Shown: positions 21,630-33,639, counted from the first letter of the stretch. The stretch: 64,000 nt of DNA from Macrobrachium rosenbergii (GCF_040412425.1 NC_089766.1:51680872-51744871); one strand, 5' to 3'. The notes: generated from the letters alone by a model not told the origin. Numbers and translations are program-made.

Positions 21630-23140
21630 TCCCTCTTCTCTTATAGATTTACTGAATTGGTCTGGGTTGGATCTTCACTTGGGGTTGACCCAAAAGAGGA
21701 TTCTTTATATAGAGTCCAGGAGTGGGTGTTGTAGCTACTGTATTCCTTTTGATTCCATTGCCACGCACCTTGCTCTCTTTTAGAGAGAATCTCTCGAGAT
21801 CCTCAAAGAGGTAATTGCTGAGGTTCAGCATTGCTGTTACCTGTTGTCATCCTTGCAACTTGTACTGTTCCCTACTACCTGATGAAAGGAACCATTCACC
21901 TACTTACCATCTCTTCGTACAATAGCTGAATACTCTGGGGAACATTTTCATTACAGACAGTGGTACCCTTTGATAAGGTAAGATTTGGCTTTCCTTTCCT
22001 CTGCAGGGAAAACTTGTTTGTTTATGTTATTGCCTCACATATGACAACTTCTTTCAAGTTGGACGTCACCTTTTGGAATTGATGCTAGTCCACATGACTC
22101 CTCCATAGCCTTCAGGATATTTTCTTTTATTCACCTTCTGGAAGAAATGAGAGATCTCCCCCCACAGTCTTTGGGTTTTATTTGAGTTTTCTCTCAAACC
22201 TTGGTTTCTTTAACTCGACCACAGGAATAGATGATCTGTCATGATCACTCTTCTGAAAGTTCTGATAGAGGACTGGAATTTCATGCTTGGCATTACTCCT
22301 GGTGCTTCTGTCACGTCTTGTTACCACTACATACTACAGTACTTTCTTCCTAAGGCTGCATTTACACTGAATGAGTCAAGTTGAGTCACTGATGTAAGTC
22401 AAATTGACTCACTCCTGTTCACACTGAATGAGTCGGTCCAAGTTAAATTGTCGGTCAGCACCCAGTACTTGGTCTGATTTCACTTGCTGAATTATCTGTT
22501 TTGTTATGGATTCGGCATCGCAAATGCAAGAGAACTTGAATCTGAGTGCATGTGCGTGAACTTAACATAACATAAAAGAAATAGTTTTGGGAACTTGCCA
22601 TTTATTCCCAGACTTGGTTAATCATCCAGAAAAAAATCTATAATCACTTAAGGATGACACAGAAAATTCAAAAAGCTGCTGGAACTGACTGGATCTTCCA
22701 TAAGGAAATCGAATGCTGGTTACTACTGTGCAGTTGGAGAGTTTAAGAAAGGTCATTTTCATTGGGTAACAACAAATTTTATTGAAAAAGTCAAGGTGCA
22801 TTGCAGATATGCTTATTTATAGGTCAGTTGTAAATGGGAAACAAATGGAGACAGATTTTTTTTATTCCTGTTGCTAGGTTTTAAGGATATAAATTAGAAA
22901 GAATGAGGTGTCAGATAACAAAATAGTATAAGCATTCATTTTTGTTTCACAGATAAAGGAAAGAAAAAAGTTAGGAAACATGAAATTATAGGCTCCCTCT
23001 TTAGAGATTAGAATATTTTGAGTAATTAGGACTCATTAGAAGTAAATTTATATGCAGATGCTGCATTTGAATGGACCTTTTCTGTCCAGTAATCATAGTG
23101 CGCAGGCTTAAACATCCTAAAAGCTTCAGCGTTGTCAACT
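21630..23140. other. No supported gene; one short repeated-word tract
   Basis: Near 22355-22450 the words ACACTGAATGAGTC and TTGACTCA repeat in both orientations, suggesting a decayed inverted-repeat element. Nothing else is recognisable. Confidence 0.4.
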
Positions 23141-23154
23141 GGCAACATTTCTCC

Positions 23155-23450
23155 GTTGGGGTGGCGCTGTCAGTGCACCTCACGTGGTGCACTGTAGGCA
23201 TTACTTAAGGTTCTTTGCAGCATCCTTTCGGCCCCTAGCTGCAATCTCTTTCATTCCTGTTACTGTACTCCCTTTCATATTATCTTTCTTCCATCTGACT
23301 TTCCACCCTCTCTAACAATTGTTTCCTAGTGCAACGGCAAGGTTTTCCTCCTGTTACAAACCTTCTTACTGTCAATTTCCTTTCAGCACTGAATGACTTC
23401 ATAGGTCCCAGCACTTAGCCTTTGACCTAAATTCTATACTGTATTCCCCA
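23155..23450 (+). repeat. Interspersed repeat family B (SINE-like)
   Basis: The order is GTCAGTGCACCTCACGTGG, GGTGCACTGTAGGCATTAC, CGGCCCCTAGCTGCAA, a C/T-rich middle with TTCTTCCATC, then CTGAATGACTTCATAGGTCC and CCTAAATTCTATAC. The conserved length of about 300 bp and the shared ends across copies indicate a retroposed family. Confidence 0.8.
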
Positions 23451-23527
23451 ATTTTCGGTTATCGGCAATTTTCACATCGTCACGCCGTTAGAATGGAACC
23501 CCTGCTGATAACCAGGGACTGCCTGTA
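23445..23527. repeat. Fragment of small inverted-repeat element (family F)
   Basis: TTCGGTTATCGGCAATTTTC followed by GGAACCCCTGCTGATAACC and GGGACTGCCTG matches the right part of the element at 9508-9763. Confidence 0.6.
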
Positions 23528-23638
23528 TTAACTTTTTCAACTCCTCTGGGAAATGCATATCCATTTCATCTGCAGTGTTGTTGCTGCATTTTTGGTGACT
23601 TTGGGGTTTTGATATGGGAAGAGTCAGAGTGACAGTAC

Positions 23639-24331
23639 TTAGAACCTCACAAGTGCTAATTTTAGCCGCTGTGTAGCCTTCACGGAGTCCGTGAGGTGTT
23701 GTGCCGTTTCTATGAGGTCTTCGAGCGGCATGGTGTAGGGGTGAGGAATCACAGGTGCAGACCTCCAGGAGGAAGGCGCTGGCGAGTAGATCTCCAGCCC
23801 GAAGCTTATTTCCTGTCGCTTTTTAGAATTACCCGTCGAAATCTGGCAGTGACAGGAGATCACGTTCATGCTCCATGCGTCTCTTGCGTTGAGGTCGTGA
23901 TGTGGGTTGACAGCGAGGTCGATGGCACGGGCGGCCCGCTCGGCGATAGGTAGGGAGCACACTTCGAGGAGTAACTTCTTCGTGGCGCTGTATGTGAGGG
24001 TGTTTGTCTCGGGTACCCACGAGACGAGTTTTCTGTACACGTCCTCCGGAAGGGCGCTAAGCACTGTGTCGGCCTGCAGGATTTCGTCCGTCAGGTGCGC
24101 CACCCTGAAGTGGCTCTACGACCCTAAATAGCCACATCGTTGGGTTCCCTGCAAGGTGGCAACTTTACGGTGAGGCGGCCCGCTATTGTGTTGCCGGGCC
24201 ATGGAGTCGGGCTGGCGTGGGTGTGGAAGTGGGAGGGCCTCGAGTGCGGGTGAGATGGGAGGTAGGTAGACCTCGAGTCCAGCGAAGTCAGCGGTTAAAT
24301 GCATGAAAAAGGAGGGGATACCCGCGTCCAT
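23639..24331 (-). pseudogene. Ty3/gypsy-type gag fragment, broken
   Basis: Two minus-strand frames join in order. The upstream one (24331-24116) contains LEVYLPPISPALEALPLP. The downstream one (24103-23639) contains VLSALPEDVYRKLVSWVPE and YSATKKLLLEV, the capsid-like helices of gypsy/Mag gag proteins. A frameshift and stop separate them, and no nucleocapsid, protease or RT follows to the left, so only the front of gag remains. It has no role in the host that I can infer. Confidence 0.68.
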
Positions 24332-24334
24332 GCT

Positions 24335-25145
24335 CGCTCCTTGCCCTCTTACTGGAGTGAAATTTTCGCGTCAAACGGCACTTCCGTCGCCCGTGTGGAG
24401 GCAAGCTAGTGGCGCTGGTGGGGGTTTGCGGCGAGAGTCATGCGCTCAAACGCTGGTTACAGCACCGTGTTTAGGCCGCTAAGAGCGTTGGAGAATTCCT
24501 GGAGCCAAGACTGAGTCGCCGTTTCGGTCCGCTAATGGCTCGGGATACTCAGTCACCACTGTAAGAGTGCAAAGAAGCGAGCAGGTAAAAGTTACTGCTG
24601 CTTTGTTACAGATCCAGGCCAGTTTATATAGCGGCGGCTAGGCGTAAACCACGGAAGACAATGACTGGCGTGACCTGAGGTCAAAACAATTAACAATAAT
24701 ATGCAGCGAACAAGTACAATTTACAATACAAAACATACAAGAACCCGATATGGATACAGTCGCGATGCCCTGCGAATAAAGAAACATACGATACATAATT
24801 TATGACAGATGTACAAATGCGTATAAAGTTGAAATGGTAGAAAATGGGTGACCTGGCACGTTTAGGCGTGACTAATTGAGTGTGAAGAAAATGGGAAGTC
24901 ACCAAAGAAAACTTGCTCAGCGGAGACTTAAATAATGACGCCTGTGAAGCACTCCGCTGACGCTGATGTGGTGACTTTACACGTTCAGTTTACGGATCTT
25001 GGGTAATCCGTATAAAATAAGCCAGAGGAACAACCACTTGCATAACAGTTTGTTGTATTCTTCATCGAAATATAATGACCTTTATTCAAAAAGTTAAGCG
25101 ACCTGTTTTATTTATCCTCATCCAGGATATTCCTATGATAGGGGG
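24335..25145 (-). other. Possible LTR and leader of the adjoining gypsy fragment
   Basis: On the minus strand this lies directly upstream of the gag piece. Near 24560 the minus strand reads ...CTTACA then GTGGTGACTGAG, resembling an LTR end followed by a tRNA-type primer-binding start. The outer LTR boundary and a partner LTR are not visible, so this stays a suggestion. Confidence 0.35.
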
Positions 25146-25159
25146 TCTGTATGTGGCAT

Positions 25160-26150
25160 TTCTTAGAATTTAGTTGTGTCATTATTAGATAACATTTATC
25201 AGTGTAATCCTCCTATTTTGAATAACTACCATTTCCTTGTCGGGTTGCTAATAATCAGAGAATTATTCTTTCCTAAATTCTTTAACAAATTAATATCATC
25301 CTTAGTAAAAATTGGGCACAAAATACTTGAAATTATAGAAAAATTTGTAGGCTATTGACTGAACTTGTCTAACCATAACCTTAAAATCTTTTCTCGGCAA
25401 AAGAAGCTGTTGCTTCAATCAGTTTTAACAAGTGATTGAAAAGAAAGGAAATATTTTGGGAATTTAAGTTTGTTAATTGGCAAGCAAAAATTTAGACCAA
25501 AAGATAGTAAAAACTTCTCTCTTTCAGATATTCGTAACCAGAAAGATTAAAAACTACTCTAGAAGGGTCACATGATGTTAACGCATAGCGTCCACCCAAG
25601 TTCGAAATTTTCCTTTTGTGCACTTCCCGTATGTTGTTACAATATTTAGTCACATTTCTATTTACTGCATTTTTCAGTACATGAAAATCGATAAAAGACA
25701 CAGTTTCCTTTAAGCGACCTTCCAGGCTATTCACTTACAACTTCAGTGCTTCCTTACGGCATTTCTTGAAGGAAATTTCACTTTCCATCAGACCATCCAA
25801 ACACTCCTTATAAAACTCAGTATTGTACAGGCACTTCCGGTACAATTTAAACCTCATGAACTTCGGTACCACGTCGTAAGCTCTACATCTTCATAAAAAA
25901 TCTAGGTCGAGTGATGCCTTCCTCTGCTGTTTTGCCGTTCTCTCGAGTTTCCTAAAACAAGCAGTCGTTTGTGGGCCATAGCATCTACTCAAAATAGTTG
26001 CTAGAGATTGATTCGTAGGGAATCTGATCCTCATCAGGAACAGCCAAACAAGCGCTATAGTGAACATGTTTATTCCACTGGGACGTTTCGGCTTTAACAC
26101 ACTAAGCCATTTTCGACCTAAAATAGAGGCAAAACACCAAAACATAAAAC
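25160..26150 (-). pseudogene. Penelope-like element ORF, amino-terminal part, broken
   Basis: Read leftwards from 26145, frames with stops give LERTAKQQRKASLDLDFL, then YRKCLYNTEFYKECLDG, NSLEGRLKETVSFIDFHVL, KRKISNLGG and VVFNLSGYEYLKER. A degraded stretch follows that resembles the pre-RT region of Penelope-like proteins (the NLS..L...E motif). No RT core is found to the left, so the copy is truncated. It lies beside an inverted repeat of its own terminal sequence. Confidence 0.65.
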
Positions 26151-26923
26151 TTAAAATTAGTAAAATACAAAATCAAAGAAAGGTCACACTCAAGAATAAT
26201 TTTTATAAACTACGTTACCAAAAAATAAATAAATATATAAATAAACTACTCAGAAAAGAAAACAGTGACTTAAAACTAATACAATTCAGTGAATTACAAT
26301 AGCCAATAAAACTAAGAAAAACAAACTAAAGACAAAATAAAAAAACATCAAATAAAACACAGAACTAAGAAACAGTAAAAAAAAGACAAACATGAAAAGA
26401 AAAATTACACAATAGATAAATTAGCCTAATGACTGGAAAGTGAGAGCGGATAGAAAATCAGTAGATTATAGATAACGGAAAGGAAGACTGAGTCTTGGTT
26501 GGTGTGGCTTAGAATCTGTGAATATATAAATTCTAAAATCCTTAAATCAATTAATACTGAACAGAATCTACAATTTAAAATCCCATACTAAGTCTTGTCT
26601 GATTGCATTTACTGCAATGTTCACGGATGGAAGACTGCTGCTTGACTGCTAAGTCTCTACCTGTCCTGTCACTGATCCCTAATCCCTGCATGCTGGCAGT
26701 ATCTCGTTTTGAGCGCCTTTATGGAACTACCCAAATACCCCACTTGGCAGTTGGGTCATGTATAATAGTAAACATTACCAGAACGTATTTTACTAGCTTT
26801 AAGTTTTATGTTTTGGTGTTTTGCCTCTATTTTAGGTCGAAAATGGCTTAGTGTGTTAAAGCCGAAACGTCCCAGTGGAATAAAAATGTTGACTGTAGCG
26901 CTTGTTTGGCTGTTCCTAGAATT
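26037..26923. repeat. Inverted repeat, arms of about 130 bp around a 620-bp spacer
   Basis: Left arm 26037-26165 and right arm 26790-26923 are reverse complements. On + the right arm reads TTTTAGGTCGAAAATGGCTT, then GCCGAAACGTCCCAGTGG and AATAAA, and ends near GCGCTTGTTTGGCTGTTCC. The CGAAACGTC...AATAAA style resembles ends of Penelope-like elements, which can carry inverted terminal copies. The spacer is AT-rich with no domain. Confidence 0.8.
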
Positions 26924-26929
26924 AGAAAA

Positions 26930-28248
26930 TTCTGTTCATGATCAGTGGCATGAAAAGTGGAACTGATTAAACGAGATTAAACTGAGATCACGAGGGAGAT
27001 ATCGCTTTGTAGTATGGTAATAAGCATAGAAGATGGAAGACAGCCCTTTTGCTACCTGTATATTGGCCATATATGCCTAACACAATACTGTGTGATGGCT
27101 AGTGTACGTCAGCCATACTGCAATGCCTGTCTTGTCCCTATGAGGCACTTGATGATCAAGTTCTCCAATCACGGGGTTCTAATAGATTAATATTTCTCCG
27201 AGGATGAAAATGAGGGTGGCGGGTACTCTCTTGCCAAGGTACTTGGAGATAATGTTGCAGAAGCTGGCCTTTTGCAAGTGATTTAAGTTTAAAGTTTTAA
27301 AATACATGTAGGGTCAGAATGTAATTGATATTCTTAGCTGTAACTTTAGTTTTTTACATATTATTGCAGAAGGTGACCTTCAGAAATAAAATGAAATTTA
27401 AAGATATTTTATGTATGAAAATATTCCATTTTATTTTGTGGTGTTTTATTTACCATTTGCAAGATATTTGAATTGCTGTTCGGACCTCATGGTTAATATG
27501 GTAGAGACTTAAGAGTATGTGAAACTATAGTTTCTAGCTTATGAGTTTTTAAGCAGTCAAATAGAATGTTTCTGTAGCCCAGTTACATTCACATGTATCT
27601 ATTTTGATTGTGGGTTTAAATTCTTTCCAGAAAATTCAGATGTATAGCAAGGCTACATACTGAGATTCCAGGTTAGTAGCCTGTAGGCAGTGCATAGTGC
27701 ATTATTAGTAACCTTTTGGTTATAAAAGTGAAGACTGAAGAATGTCCAGAAATAGCTTGTTTTTATGATTATTCAGGTGTTCAGAACAATATTGATCTCT
27801 GTAACCTAATTACATACATCTGCATGATTATGTAGGTTAAATTTCCACTCATTTTGACTCATACATAAATAATTGATAGAAGTATAAATATAACAAATTG
27901 ATAGACATATAAATTTCAAGCCCGGTCTCTGAATGTGCATTGTCAGCTGAGACCTAAATTCGATAATTTGGACTTCAACATGGGCTATGATTAAATTTTA
28001 GTCTCTGACTTAGATGGTGTGGACAAGGGCTTCGCTATGGCCTTGGCTAATGTAGACAAGGACTAAGTCTTGGAAGTTATAGACTCAAGAATAGCACTCG
28101 CTTTTGCTGAATGCAGATTTCATTCTATTGGACATTTTATTCTTGTGAGGCTATGTGAAAAGATTGGGATTTTTATATGTATGTGATGTGTATCACTTAT
28201 ATCACTTATTTTAGAGAAATATTCTTAGAGTTGTGTTTAACTTTTCAG
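26930..28248 (+). other. AT-rich sequence, probably intron upstream of the PPIL3 exon
   Basis: There is no coding segment I can match to the missing PPIL3 exons. The region ends in a good acceptor (TTTAACTTTTCAG at 28248). Confidence 0.5.
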
Positions 28249-28375
28249 AGTCATTGATGGCCTAGAAGTCTTAGATGAACTGGAGAAGCTTCCTGTCAAT
28301 CCTAAAAATCACAGACCAACAACAGAAACAAGAATAACAAGTGTCACCATTCATGCTAATCCTATTGCTGGATGA
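28249..28375 (+). CDS. PPIL3: Last exon of PPIL3-type peptidyl-prolyl cis-trans isomerase
   Basis: PPIL3 is a small spliceosome-associated cyclophilin that catalyses proline cis-trans isomerisation. After a clear 3' splice site, the exon encodes VIDGLEVLDELEKLPVNP and, after NHRPTTETRIT, SVTIHANPIAG, then TGA (28373-28375). This matches the conserved carboxyl end of animal PPIL3 (VIDGLE.LDELEKLPV... TIHANP). The exon begins with the third base of a split codon. A polyadenylation signal follows about 90 bases later. Upstream exons with the catalytic core were not found in this window; they may lie behind long introns that I failed to read, or left of the window. The exon is open and looks functional. 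Confidence 0.85.
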
Positions 28376-28465
28376 GATAGCAGGTTGTAGCCCTTGGTTA
28401 TAAATTTATTTGGTTGAGTATTGTGTACCTATGAACTTTTAAAATACATTTATATTTATATGAAC

Positions 28466-28471
28466 AATAAA
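28466..28471 (+). terminator. Polyadenylation signal of PPIL3
   Basis: AATAAA lies 91 bases after the stop codon of the PPIL3 exon, in a short AT-rich 3' UTR. Confidence 0.65.
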
Positions 28472-28479
28472 CTTGAACT

Positions 28480-29470
28480 GCCTGTCCGTTATTGTTGTTT
28501 TTGACAACTGTGTCTTAATGCTTATTAAGTTCTTTACGATATGCTGGCTGTCAGTTAGAATATTTTTGCTTTAATAATTTGTACATTCCCTGTTAGGTAG
28601 ATTTTTGTCAGGATATAGCGTAAACAGACTCTGAATCTAAAATTCTGAAGATTGTAGTTCCCAGAATGTTCAGGTTTGGTATGACATAAATTCACATTTG
28701 ATGTATTTGATTTTATGGAGCCAAATACGAAATTTTACAAAAAAGCGGAGTTCTTACATACATATAGGTGCATTTATTCAACTTACATGTAATCTACGAG
28801 CATGATGGAAATAGGTTTTAACTTACTGCTTGTCAAGGTCAGCTCACTGCTGCAGCCACAGCCAGCAAGAAAAATGTAAGTGATGTCATAATCTTTGACC
28901 ACAACTTTCTAACTTAAACAGTATGGCTCAGTGCACATTCACCAGGTCACTTAATAGCACAGCTTCAGTGCTTCAGATTCTCTTTAGATTTTTAATTTTC
29001 ACATGTAGAAATTGCAGAACATCCAGTACAGAAAATTACACATAGTCAACATCCAGATATGAAAGGATCTCCTTAATAATATAAGCCTGCATGATTATAT
29101 GTTGAAAATTATAAAAACAAAAAATGCAGTCTATTTTCAGAGATTTGTGTAATGCCAATTATTAATGATGCAAAACGTCTCCATTAATGTTCCTCTCTTT
29201 ATCAAGCAACTTTCTAATTGCTCAGATATGGTAATTCAACTCGGTCAATTACTTTTTGTGCAACCTATCGCATGAATTAAAGTGTCTATTCGTAGTTGCT
29301 AATCATCCAACTCTTTTGATGATTACAGTGCTTTAACATGGTGCTTGTTGTCCACAAAGCAAGCAATTTCTCTAACAGAATTTATTCCACAATATGTAAT
29401 AAATATTGTGAGTGACAGTATTTTTTAAACAGTGGCTTGTGACTTTACGTGAAGTTTGATTAAAGCTCTC
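28480..29470. other. No supported gene
   Basis: AT-rich sequence with short frames only. Near 29485 the words AATCCCTCGATTATCTGG resemble the terminal repeat of a pogo/Tigger-type element and may mark the outer end of the transposase relic at 30365. Confidence 0.4.
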
Positions 29471-29728
29471 TTTGTATTACTTCGTAATCCCTCGATTATC
29501 TGGATTAATAGAGCCAGGGTCCTGTTGGATAATGACAAACTCCAGATAAGGGCAAATATAAAAAGCTACGGGTGTTCAAGGGCAACTCTGTACCCTTCCT
29601 CACGCTACCTTGTCAAGTACTGCACAACCGTAAACACTGAGTATACTTATGAACAACAATCATCACACTTTAAATTGAAAATTGATGCAACAAGCATTTA
29701 TCTACCTAATTTTCCTATATTTGCGACG

Positions 29729-30275
29729 AAATAAACTATAAATACACTTGAAAAAGCAAACCCCTTCTTTTTCTCTCATATGCAACACACAATAATAGGT
29801 TACACAGTCACTATTTATCCTTTCCCCAGTCACTTTAAATACATCGTACAGAAAAAAAGTAAACCTCTTTATTTTCTCTCATATGCAGCATGCTATATGA
29901 TAAGTTGCACAATCAATATTTATAATTTTTCCTAATCAATGTAAAATACATTGTGCACAACAAAAAAGTAAGCTTTCCTTCTCTTGTATGCAACACGCAG
30001 TGCGATAGGTTACACAGTCAATATTTATCATTTTCCCCAGTCACTTTAGGTTACATCATAGACATAAAAAGTAAACCCTTTTTTCCCTCCCATACAGCAC
30101 GCAATACAATAGGTTACACGAATAGTTATCATTTTCCCCAAAATGCATTGTACACAAAAAAAAACAAACCTCTTTTTTCTTACATATGCAACATACAATA
30201 TTTTGGGTTACACAAATAATTTTCATAATTTTCCCCAAAATACTTTGTGTTCAAAAAGAAACCCTTTTTAAAACT
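29729..30275. repeat. Tandem repeat, unit about 95-107 bp, five copies
   Basis: Units begin near 29729, 29831, 29938, 30044, 30138 and (partial) 30235. Each carries an A-rich run with AAGTAAACC, a T/C-rich run with ATATGCAACA, ATAGGTTACAC and TTTTCCCC. Divergence between units is moderate. It lies between a terminal-repeat-like sequence and the transposase relic. Confidence 0.85.
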
Positions 30276-30364
30276 TAGACTCAACATGCAATACGACGGT
30301 TGGATCAGACATGTGTTTGTGTGGATCTGCTGGTAATGATCATGGTGTGCGCTGCCCTTGGTGC

Positions 30365-31048
30365 TTACGACGGCAGGACTTTTAAAAACTTGTGAGGAGT
30401 TTCAAAGGCCTCCTCCTTCTCATTCTCCCCCTCCACCAGCTCGACTTTATCATCGAGACCAGCATCATCTTCCTCTGTCTCCTGTGACTCCAGGGAGACA
30501 TTAAGTGGTGTAGTGATTGGAAGAGGCATAGGGGTGCCTAGAGTGTCAGGGTCATCGAAGTGGGGCAGCAACACTTCAGGATCATGGTTGAAGGAGCCCC
30601 ACATATTTACGAAGGCAGCAGAAGACACTCGCCTGCAGTTCAAAGCTGAAGGACTGGGTTACCGAAGAAGTGGATGGTGATGGGCTTGGGTGCATGGGGG
30701 TTTGGGATCCAAAGAACGATTCTGCAATTCTGCTTTGCGATACTCTCACAATTGAGCAGACATGTCCAAGGCCCTAGGGAAGCCATTAGGGTTCATGTTG
30801 GGGTTCTCTTACATCTCAGTAACAGTACTGAATGCCATTTGCATGTTCTTGTACGAGGGCAGCGGTTGTGGGACAGCCACGTCATCATCATTGCTGTCGT
30901 CTTCAGCCACTTTCTCATCACCAGCAACTGCAGCAGATATCATGCTGTCGAAGAGAAGTTGGTAGCCAGGGTCACCACCATCATCATCCAGCCAAAAACT
31001 GTATCTAATTCTTTGGAGACATACCTCCAAATTATGCACCATTCCCAT
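30365..31048 (-). pseudogene. Decayed transposase carboxyl-terminal region, possibly pogo/Tigger-like
   Basis: Two minus-strand frames, 31048-30809 and 30643-30365, are linked by a readable stretch with a few stops (NPNMNPNGFPRALDMSAQL, EYRKAELQNRSLDPK). Composition is acidic (GDEKVAEDDSNDDD and ETEEDDAGLDDKVELVEGE). That style fits the acidic tail of CENP-B/pogo-type transposases, and a Tigger-like terminal sequence lies to the left. No DDE core was seen, so the family call is weak; an unrelated host pseudogene is the alternative. Confidence 0.4.
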
Positions 31049-31829
31049 TAATCTGCTGACGGATGATGCACTGACGGGGAGAAGACGTAACGATGTCTGT
31101 TAATAGCAGAATGTTACGAAGTATGTGGCTGACTTCCCATGCAGAAGGCATGCGCTGATATGGACCTTTACATAGCCATAAGATGTCAAACAAAGACTGT
31201 ATAAACTCTCAATTCCATTTGTTAAACAATCCGGCTTAACATGGGCACTCAAATATAATCCAGAGAGGAAGTGGTAGGGCCTGAAGTCAATAGCCAACTG
31301 CCCTTTTGTCTGCTGCTCGTAACCGACGTCTATGCTGCTGCCGTCTGTGGTATAGGGATCTACGAGCAGTTATTGTGCTTAAACAATTAAACAACTGAGG
31401 CCTTATATGATAGGTATTTTTGTCTCCCAAGATAAATTTAATATATTTACATAATTATTACTAATAACACAAGCTATCATAGGCAGCCTCAAGAAAATAT
31501 AATTAGAACAACATATCTATAATAAAAAGAAGAACAAACCACCTTGAATAAAGATCATTAAAGAGATAATTGTCTGCTTCCCTTATTTACAAAAAATCCT
31601 GATACAAAAGAACAGTATACTTAAGTTGAATATGGAAATTCTGTATCAAGAAAAAATGTTATACAGTAATACTTCGATCATGCACGATTCGAGTTGCGCG
31701 AATTCACACACACACGAACTTTTCACTGGAACCTAACTAATGGGCATAGCTATTTTTGCAGACACGAAATTCTTGAGAAACCCTGCAGAAGTGGGTGTTT
31801 AATTTTTGAAGTAATTTACAATTTTTCAT

Positions 31830-32060
31830 GCTTTTATGTGTAAAATCTGTATGAAAAATGCATTTCGTTCTTTTATATGTAAAATCTGTATGAAAAATGC
31901 ATTTCATGCTTTTATGTGTAAAATTTGTATGAAAAATGCATTTCATGTTTTAATGTGCAAAATCTCTATGAAAAATGCATTTCATGCTTTCATGTGTAAA
32001 ATCTATATGAAAACTGCATTTCATGCTTTCATGTGTAAAATCTGTATCGAAAATGTATTA
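31830..32060 (+). repeat. 39-bp minisatellite, about six units
   Basis: Units of the form TTTATGTGTAAAATCTGTATG followed by AAAAATGCATTTCATGC repeat with a period of exactly 39 bp. They therefore translate in one frame as MCKICMKNAFHAF repeats. Lone diverged units recur near 32230 and 32605. Lack of any flanking coding signal argues against a gene. Confidence 0.85.
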
Positions 32061-32099
32061 TTTTTATTTTTGTTCATGCATAAATATATGCAAAGTTAA

Positions 32100-32680
32100 T
32101 TTCCAGTACATTCAGTTGGTGTACTTTTACAAGATGTGATACCCATTTGCAAAGTTACTGCACTTTTCAAGATGATACCCCTACAGAAAATGCTTGCTTG
32201 TTTAATGTTTGAAGTACATTTATAAGTTTTTCATGCTTTTAACTGTAAAATCGATATGAAAAATTTATATTTATATTTCTATACATAAATATCATACAAG
32301 TATTATGTCATTTGGAAAGTCTTTGTCACAAAGGACTACATGACCTTGAATGAGGTTGTTCGAGTCGCACTCATTTTGATAAAATGAATTCGTTAATGTA
32401 ATATCAGAGATGTAACTGAGAGTTGTATAAGTGTCATTCTTGGAAAATTACTCTGTTCACATCGAAGGAAAGTGCTGGTGCTATCTGTATGTGCATGTAA
32501 TTACAGCACTTTCAGTTGGTGTACTTTTACAAGATGTAATACCCTTAGCTACTGCATTTTTCAAAGATGATACCCCTGTGGAAAGTGTATTTAATTTTTA
32601 AGTTTTCGTGTTTTTAGGTGTAAAATCAGAATGGAAAATTTGTATTTATATATCTGCGCATAAATACGACACAAAAGCAG
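32100..32680. repeat. Long tandem duplication with offset of about 400 bp
   Basis: The block beginning CAGTTGGTGTACTTTTACAA at 32113 (to about 32290) recurs at 32512 (to about 32680) in the same order: the shared start, then GATGATACCCC, a 39-bp-type unit and CATAAATA. It is part of the interior of the Tigger-like element. Confidence 0.75.
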
Positions 32681-32699
32681 TACAGTTACTTTATTACAG

Positions 32700-32701
<2 letters not shown>

Positions 32702-32774
<73 letters not shown>
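32702..32774. repeat. (TC)n microsatellite
   Basis: An uninterrupted dinucleotide run of about 73 bp inside the Tigger-like element. Confidence 0.98.
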
Positions 32775-32776
<2 letters not shown>

Positions 32777-33639
32777 TCGTAGTTAGCGCTCAAACATACT
32801 TTTACAACTTATTATTATTTCTCTGGTACGTCATTACCTGTAGTATATAATTTTAAATGAATTGAATTTTACCTGTATACTACCTTCTACTGAACATTAT
32901 GTACATTTTTTCGTGTTTTATGGAATTGTACTTTTGTTGACTGTGACGATATGCCTAGTGACGCAAGAAAGCAGCTTTACTCTGACAAAGAAAATGGCAT
33001 CGCCGTTAGGGAGTAACATTAGTATATGTACTGTAAATGCGCTATTATGAAACTGTGCAGTACTCAATTTTTATATCCAACCATTGCATATTCCTTTTTT
33101 AAGAAAGGGTAATAAGCTAAATTTTAAATAAAAAAATTACACTAACTTTAGTTCATTTAAAAGTTAGTTTAATACTTTAGGGCATAGTTAGTGTCATATT
33201 TAGTACTTAAACTCTGAAATAAACATTTATTAGCATTTTTAAAGACCATGCCAAACTTGCGCGAAAATTCACCTTGCACGAGGGGCTCCGGAACCTAACC
33301 TCGCGTAATTCCGAGGTATGACTGTACATTTTTTTTATATACATTCCAGGGAGGGGATTCAATTTCAACTTTATGGAAATTGAATAAGTAAACAAAAAAC
33401 TACTCAAGTATTTGTTTTTTGTATTCCTAAAATCTTGACCTTTTTAGTCCTCTAAAATTCTTCTAGTTCTCTCCTCACTAAGGAAGGCAGCTTTCCCTAT
33501 CTTAGGACGAACACCATTTTAGTTACAGCATGATCAGCAGGACAAGCAACATTCAATTTTAATGCCTTTTACTGTGTTCAGACAGTTCATTTTACCATTA
33601 ATAAAGGGATCAAGGTCGATGAATGACGTTTTAACCAAC

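Larger units (their letters stand above)
31664..33324. mobile_element. Non-autonomous pogo/Tigger-like DNA transposon, about 1.66 kb
   Basis: The left end CAGTAATACTTCG and the right end, read on the other strand, CAGTCATACCTCG agree at 11 of 13 positions and are each flanked by TA (31662-31663 and 33325-33326), the target of this superfamily. Inner parts of the termini (TTGCGCGAATT and AATTACGCGAGG) are also related. The interior has no transposase. It holds a 39-bp minisatellite, an approximately 400-bp offset duplication and a (TC)n run. Confidence 0.75.

Noticed and set aside
31836..32099. 87-codon frame with MCKICMKNAFHAF repeats
   Set aside because: The 39-bp period is a multiple of three, so the open frame follows from the minisatellite; no start context or flanking exon is seen.
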